Assembly (NCBI GenBank): GCA_963169175.1
Contig: CAUJFK010000367.1
Span: forward strand, 1 to 8,529
Length of the DNA: 8,529 nucleotides
Source: Acidobacteriota bacterium
GTDB taxonomy: Bacteria > Acidobacteriota > Blastocatellia > Pyrinomonadales > Pyrinomonadaceae
Direction: 5' to 3'
Translations under genes and position numbers: made by a program
The notes under the pieces: model-generated
The model's database searches: none
The model's input: the letters and a program-made list of their open reading frames with translations, nothing else
What the model was told of the DNA's origin: nothing
In this document: positions 6,183 through 8,529 of the stretch, one piece after another
Layout of the letters: each line of letters starts with the position of its first letter
Numbering within the stretch: position 1 is the first letter of the stretch

Positions 6183-8357
6183 GTGAACGACCGGGCCGAT
6201 CAAAAGAAAAGATGGCGCCGTACATGGGTCTTTGGACTTTTTGTGCTCGTCTCGTTTTCGGTGCTTGTGCTGCTTCAGTCATCAAATCTGTGGCGGAACC
6301 TGTCGGTCGATTCGGCCAGCGACACGCTGCTGCTCTACGGCCTTTCGTCGCTGAATTTTATCGCGTTCATCATTTTCGGCTTCATTTTTTTGCGCAGTAT
6401 CGTGAAACTGATGCGCGAGCGGCGCGATCTTCAGCTTGGATCGCGGATCAAGACAAAACTGCTTTTGTATTTCGCGGCTGTCAGCTTGCTGCCGATCGTG
6501 GCAATGGCCGGATTTTCGTATCTGTTCATGAACCGGGCCCTTGAGCGCTGGTTCACGCAGATACCGGAAAATGTGGTCCGTGCTCCGCTCGAATTAGAGA
6601 AACAGGCGAACCTGGACCGGTTCGCCGCCGTTGAGCAGACAGCGAGGATGCTGGCCGCCTCGCTAACAGGACGGGAAGTGACCACCGCTGAGCTCGATGC
6701 CATTGCGGCCAGCGGCGGATTGTCGCTGGTCGAGATCATCGATAGAAACGGTCAACGCATAGCCGCCGGCGGGCCTGAGAAAAAGGATGCCGCCGAAATG
6801 CGGCTGGTCCGTGAACGATCGTTCAGCGACCCGAATTTGCGAGACGGCGTCGGGATCGATGCGGCGATGGCCGACCTTGACCATGGCCGAAAGCTGATAA
6901 TTGCCACTGGCCCACGCAATGCCGGGAGCGTTGCCCAGATGGTCGATAATACGTTGGCCGAATTCGACCTTTTGAAGCAGCAAAATAGTGTCGTGCGGCA
7001 GATCGGCCTGCTTACTCTTGGTGTACTCACATTTCTTCTGATATTTGCATCAAGTTGGACGGCGTTTTACATTGCTCGCGGGCTGACGGTGCCGATAAAG
7101 GCGCTTGCCGAAGGCGCGGAAGAAATAGCTCAGGGAAAACTCGGCCACCAGGTCGATGTACCGGCAGAAGATGAACTTGGGTTGCTTGTGACGGCATTCA
7201 ACCAGATGTCCTCAAATCTGGAAGCGAACGCGGCTGAGTTGAAGGAACGCCGACGGTATATTGAGACGGTGCTTTTGTCCCTGCCGACCGGTGTTATTTC
7301 AGTCGATGCCGAAAACCGGGTCGGTACTATCAACCCGGCAGCCCGTGCGATCCTAAAACTGGAGCCGGGCGATTTCAAGGGGGCCGATCTTAGCCTGCTC
7401 GTCAGCGAATCAGGCCGTGAGGCGTTCGATCGGCTGGTGGCCCGCGCCCGTCGGATCGGGCACGCTTCCGATCACACAAAGCTCCGGCTTGCGGACGCGA
7501 ACGGCGGCACGGACGAAATGTCAGTTGCCATCACGGCGACCGCATTACCCGAAGGCCGCGGCGTGGTACTGGTTATCGAAGACCTTTCCGAACTGATCGC
7601 TGCCCAGCGAGCGTCTGCATGGCAAGAGGTTGCACGCAGAATGGCTCATGAGATCAAGAATCCGCTGACGCCGATACAACTTTCTGCCGAACGGATCGCA
7701 AAGCGGTTTACACCAGTATTTGCGGGTGTAAGTGCGTCGGATCCGGGTGGATTTCGTGCTGACAACATCGCAGTCCCAGGTTCAAGCAGCGACGATCCAA
7801 ACGCAAAGGTCGTTCTCGATGGCACTGAGACCATTCTTCGCGAGGTGCAGAGTCTTAAGGCGATGGTGGATGAATTTTCCCGCTTTGCCCGGTTGCCCGA
7901 AGCTCGGCTCGAACTGGGCGATGTAGACGAAATTTGTCGTCAGGCTGTAAACTTATATCTTGACCGTGATGACGCCTCGTTCGAATTGAAACTGGCCGAT
8001 CATCTGCCCGAGGCTATGCTGGACGAAGAGCAGTTGAAACGTGTCTTTGTTAACATTATCGACAACGCGATCGAGGCTCCGCGGGACGATGGCGAGTCGT
8101 GTTTAATAACAGTTGCAACCAGGCACGACGCGGCCCGCGAGTTGATCGTAATTGAAGTTTCGGACAACGGCCGCGGTATAGACCCGGCTGACTATCAAAA
8201 GCTTTTTCAGCCCTACTTTTCAACAAAGGGTAGAGGCACTGGACTAGGACTGGCTATCGTAAACCGGATCGTTTCGGAACATCACGGCAAGATCAGAGCG
8301 GTGCCGAATTCACCTAAAGGGGCAAAATTTGTCGTAGAGATCCCGGTGCAGCGGTAA
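6183..8357 (+). CDS. ntrY: NtrY-type membrane sensor histidine kinase
   Basis: A 724-residue two-component sensor kinase resembling NtrY, which in Proteobacteria pairs with NtrX in nitrogen and redox responses; the signal here is unknown. In order: TM helices about 14-32, 49-70 and 94-116; an extracytoplasmic sensor region about 117-272; TM helix 273-298; HAMP about 299-352 (LTVPIKALAEGAEEI, then DELGLLVTAFNQM); PAS about 356-470 (SLPTGVISVDAENRV). The HisKA domain has HEIKNPLTPIQLSAERI with phospho-acceptor H489. The ATPase domain has the N box NIIDNAIEA (624-632), G1 DNGRGI (661-666), F box QPYFSTKGRG and G2 GTGLGLAI (685-692). All key residues are present. The loop between the two HisKA helices (about 511-540) is some 24 residues longer than I recall in proteobacterial NtrY. 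The start is GTG; an in-frame GTG at 6132 would add 17 polar residues and bury the likely promoter. No ntrX follows within the window. Confidence 0.93.
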   Translation: MNDRADQKKRWRRTWVFGLFVLVSFSVLVLLQSSNLWRNLSVDSASDTLLLYGLSSLNFIAFIIFGFIFLRSIVKLMRERRDLQLGSRIKTKLLLYFAAVSLLPIVAMAGFSYLFMNRALERWFTQIPENVVRAPLELEKQANLDRFAAVEQTARMLAASLTGREVTTAELDAIAASGGLSLVEIIDRNGQRIAAGGPEKKDAAEMRLVRERSFSDPNLRDGVGIDAAMADLDHGRKLIIATGPRNAGSVAQMVDNTLAEFDLLKQQNSVVRQIGLLTLGVLTFLLIFASSWTAFYIARGLTVPIKALAEGAEEIAQGKLGHQVDVPAEDELGLLVTAFNQMSSNLEANAAELKERRRYIETVLLSLPTGVISVDAENRVGTINPAARAILKLEPGDFKGADLSLLVSESGREAFDRLVARARRIGHASDHTKLRLADANGGTDEMSVAITATALPEGRGVVLVIEDLSELIAAQRASAWQEVARRMAHEIKNPLTPIQLSAERIAKRFTPVFAGVSASDPGGFRADNIAVPGSSSDDPNAKVVLDGTETILREVQSLKAMVDEFSRFARLPEARLELGDVDEICRQAVNLYLDRDDASFELKLADHLPEAMLDEEQLKRVFVNIIDNAIEAPRDDGESCLITVATRHDAARELIVIEVSDNGRGIDPADYQKLFQPYFSTKGRGTGLGLAIVNRIVSEHHGKIRAVPNSPKGAKFVVEIPVQR

Positions 8358-8380
8358 AGGTGGGATATCGGCCGCCTTTT
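8356..8380 (+). terminator. Possible weak intrinsic terminator after ntrY
   Basis: AAAGGTGG (8356-8363) can pair with CCGCCTTT (8372-8379), with one G-T wobble and an 8-base loop containing GATATC. It overlaps the stop codon and ends in TTTT. The T run is short and partly inside the stem, so terminator activity is uncertain. Confidence 0.3.
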
Positions 8381-8529
8381 GCACCATCAACTCCGCGATA
8401 GTTCTGTCGTGCACCAGCCGACTGCTTCCTCAAGGCTGCTTTGCCGGACAGGATTGCGGTTATCAGACGGGAATTTAGAGCTAGAGGCATTTTTGAAGGA
8501 ATCGAAACGATAGCGCAACCCAAAATTCA
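8381..8529. other. Downstream flank without a recognisable gene
   Basis: No start codon with a ribosome binding site and no protein family is recognised here. One + strand frame stays open from 8402 to the window edge (from TTG 8441 it reads LPDRIAVIRREFRARG...), so a gene could begin near the edge, but some 42 open codons are easily expected by chance. There is nothing like the receiver-domain start of ntrX. Confidence 0.4.

Noticed and set aside
6096..6203. Longer protease reading frame starting at ATG 6203 on the - strand
   Set aside because: It would overlap the ntrY start and promoter and adds 36 non-hydrophobic residues with no family similarity; ATG 6095 gives a normal CPBP N-terminus.
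8314..8523. A 69-codon - strand frame at the right end
   Set aside because: It overlaps the conserved ATPase end of ntrY, has no ribosome binding site and no recognisable product.
1..8529. tRNA or rRNA genes, CRISPR array, integrase or transposase
   Set aside because: No cloverleaf-like segment, regularly spaced repeats or recombinase motifs were seen on either strand.

Overview
The window reads as ordinary bacterial chromosome at moderate GC (roughly 50-55%, judged by eye). It holds six protein-coding genes and no RNA gene, CRISPR array or intact mobile element. The best guess for the source is an Acidobacteriota lineage, possibly Blastocatellia/Pyrinomonadales. This is inferred from the style of the NtrY-like kinase, small secreted proteins of no recognised family, and short palindromic repeat debris inside and between genes. 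No marker in the window proves it.

Layout, left to right. (1) Positions 1-2184, + strand: the C-terminal ~727 residues of valyl-tRNA synthetase (valS), entering from the left edge. Its reading frame carries two extra in-frame segments, one with degenerate heptamers (about 727-831) and one built from a palindromic element (1195-1324). (2) 2203-3477 and 3493-4155, + strand: two closely spaced genes for exported proteins of unknown function. They appear to share one module, present twice in the first protein and once in the second. (3) 4156-4305: a 150-base spacer with an 11-bp perfect inverted repeat. (4) 4306-5163, + strand: nadC, quinolinate phosphoribosyltransferase of NAD synthesis. (5) 5160-6095, - strand: a CPBP/CAAX-type intramembrane protease, convergent with nadC, the two ends overlapping by 4 bases. 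(6) 6096-6182: a short divergent promoter region. (7) 6183-8357, + strand: a membrane histidine kinase of the NtrY type. (8) 8358-8529: tail with a possible weak terminator hairpin and no recognisable gene; the usual partner ntrX is not visible.

The genes do not form one pathway. valS and nadC are housekeeping genes. The two secreted-protein genes probably form a transcription unit with each other, and perhaps with valS, since the gaps are 18 and 15 bases. The protease and the kinase are divergently transcribed from about 90 bases and could share control. No complete new system is evident. The points most worth following up are the repeat-derived insertions inside valS, the duplicated secreted module, and the possibly leaderless GTG start of the kinase.
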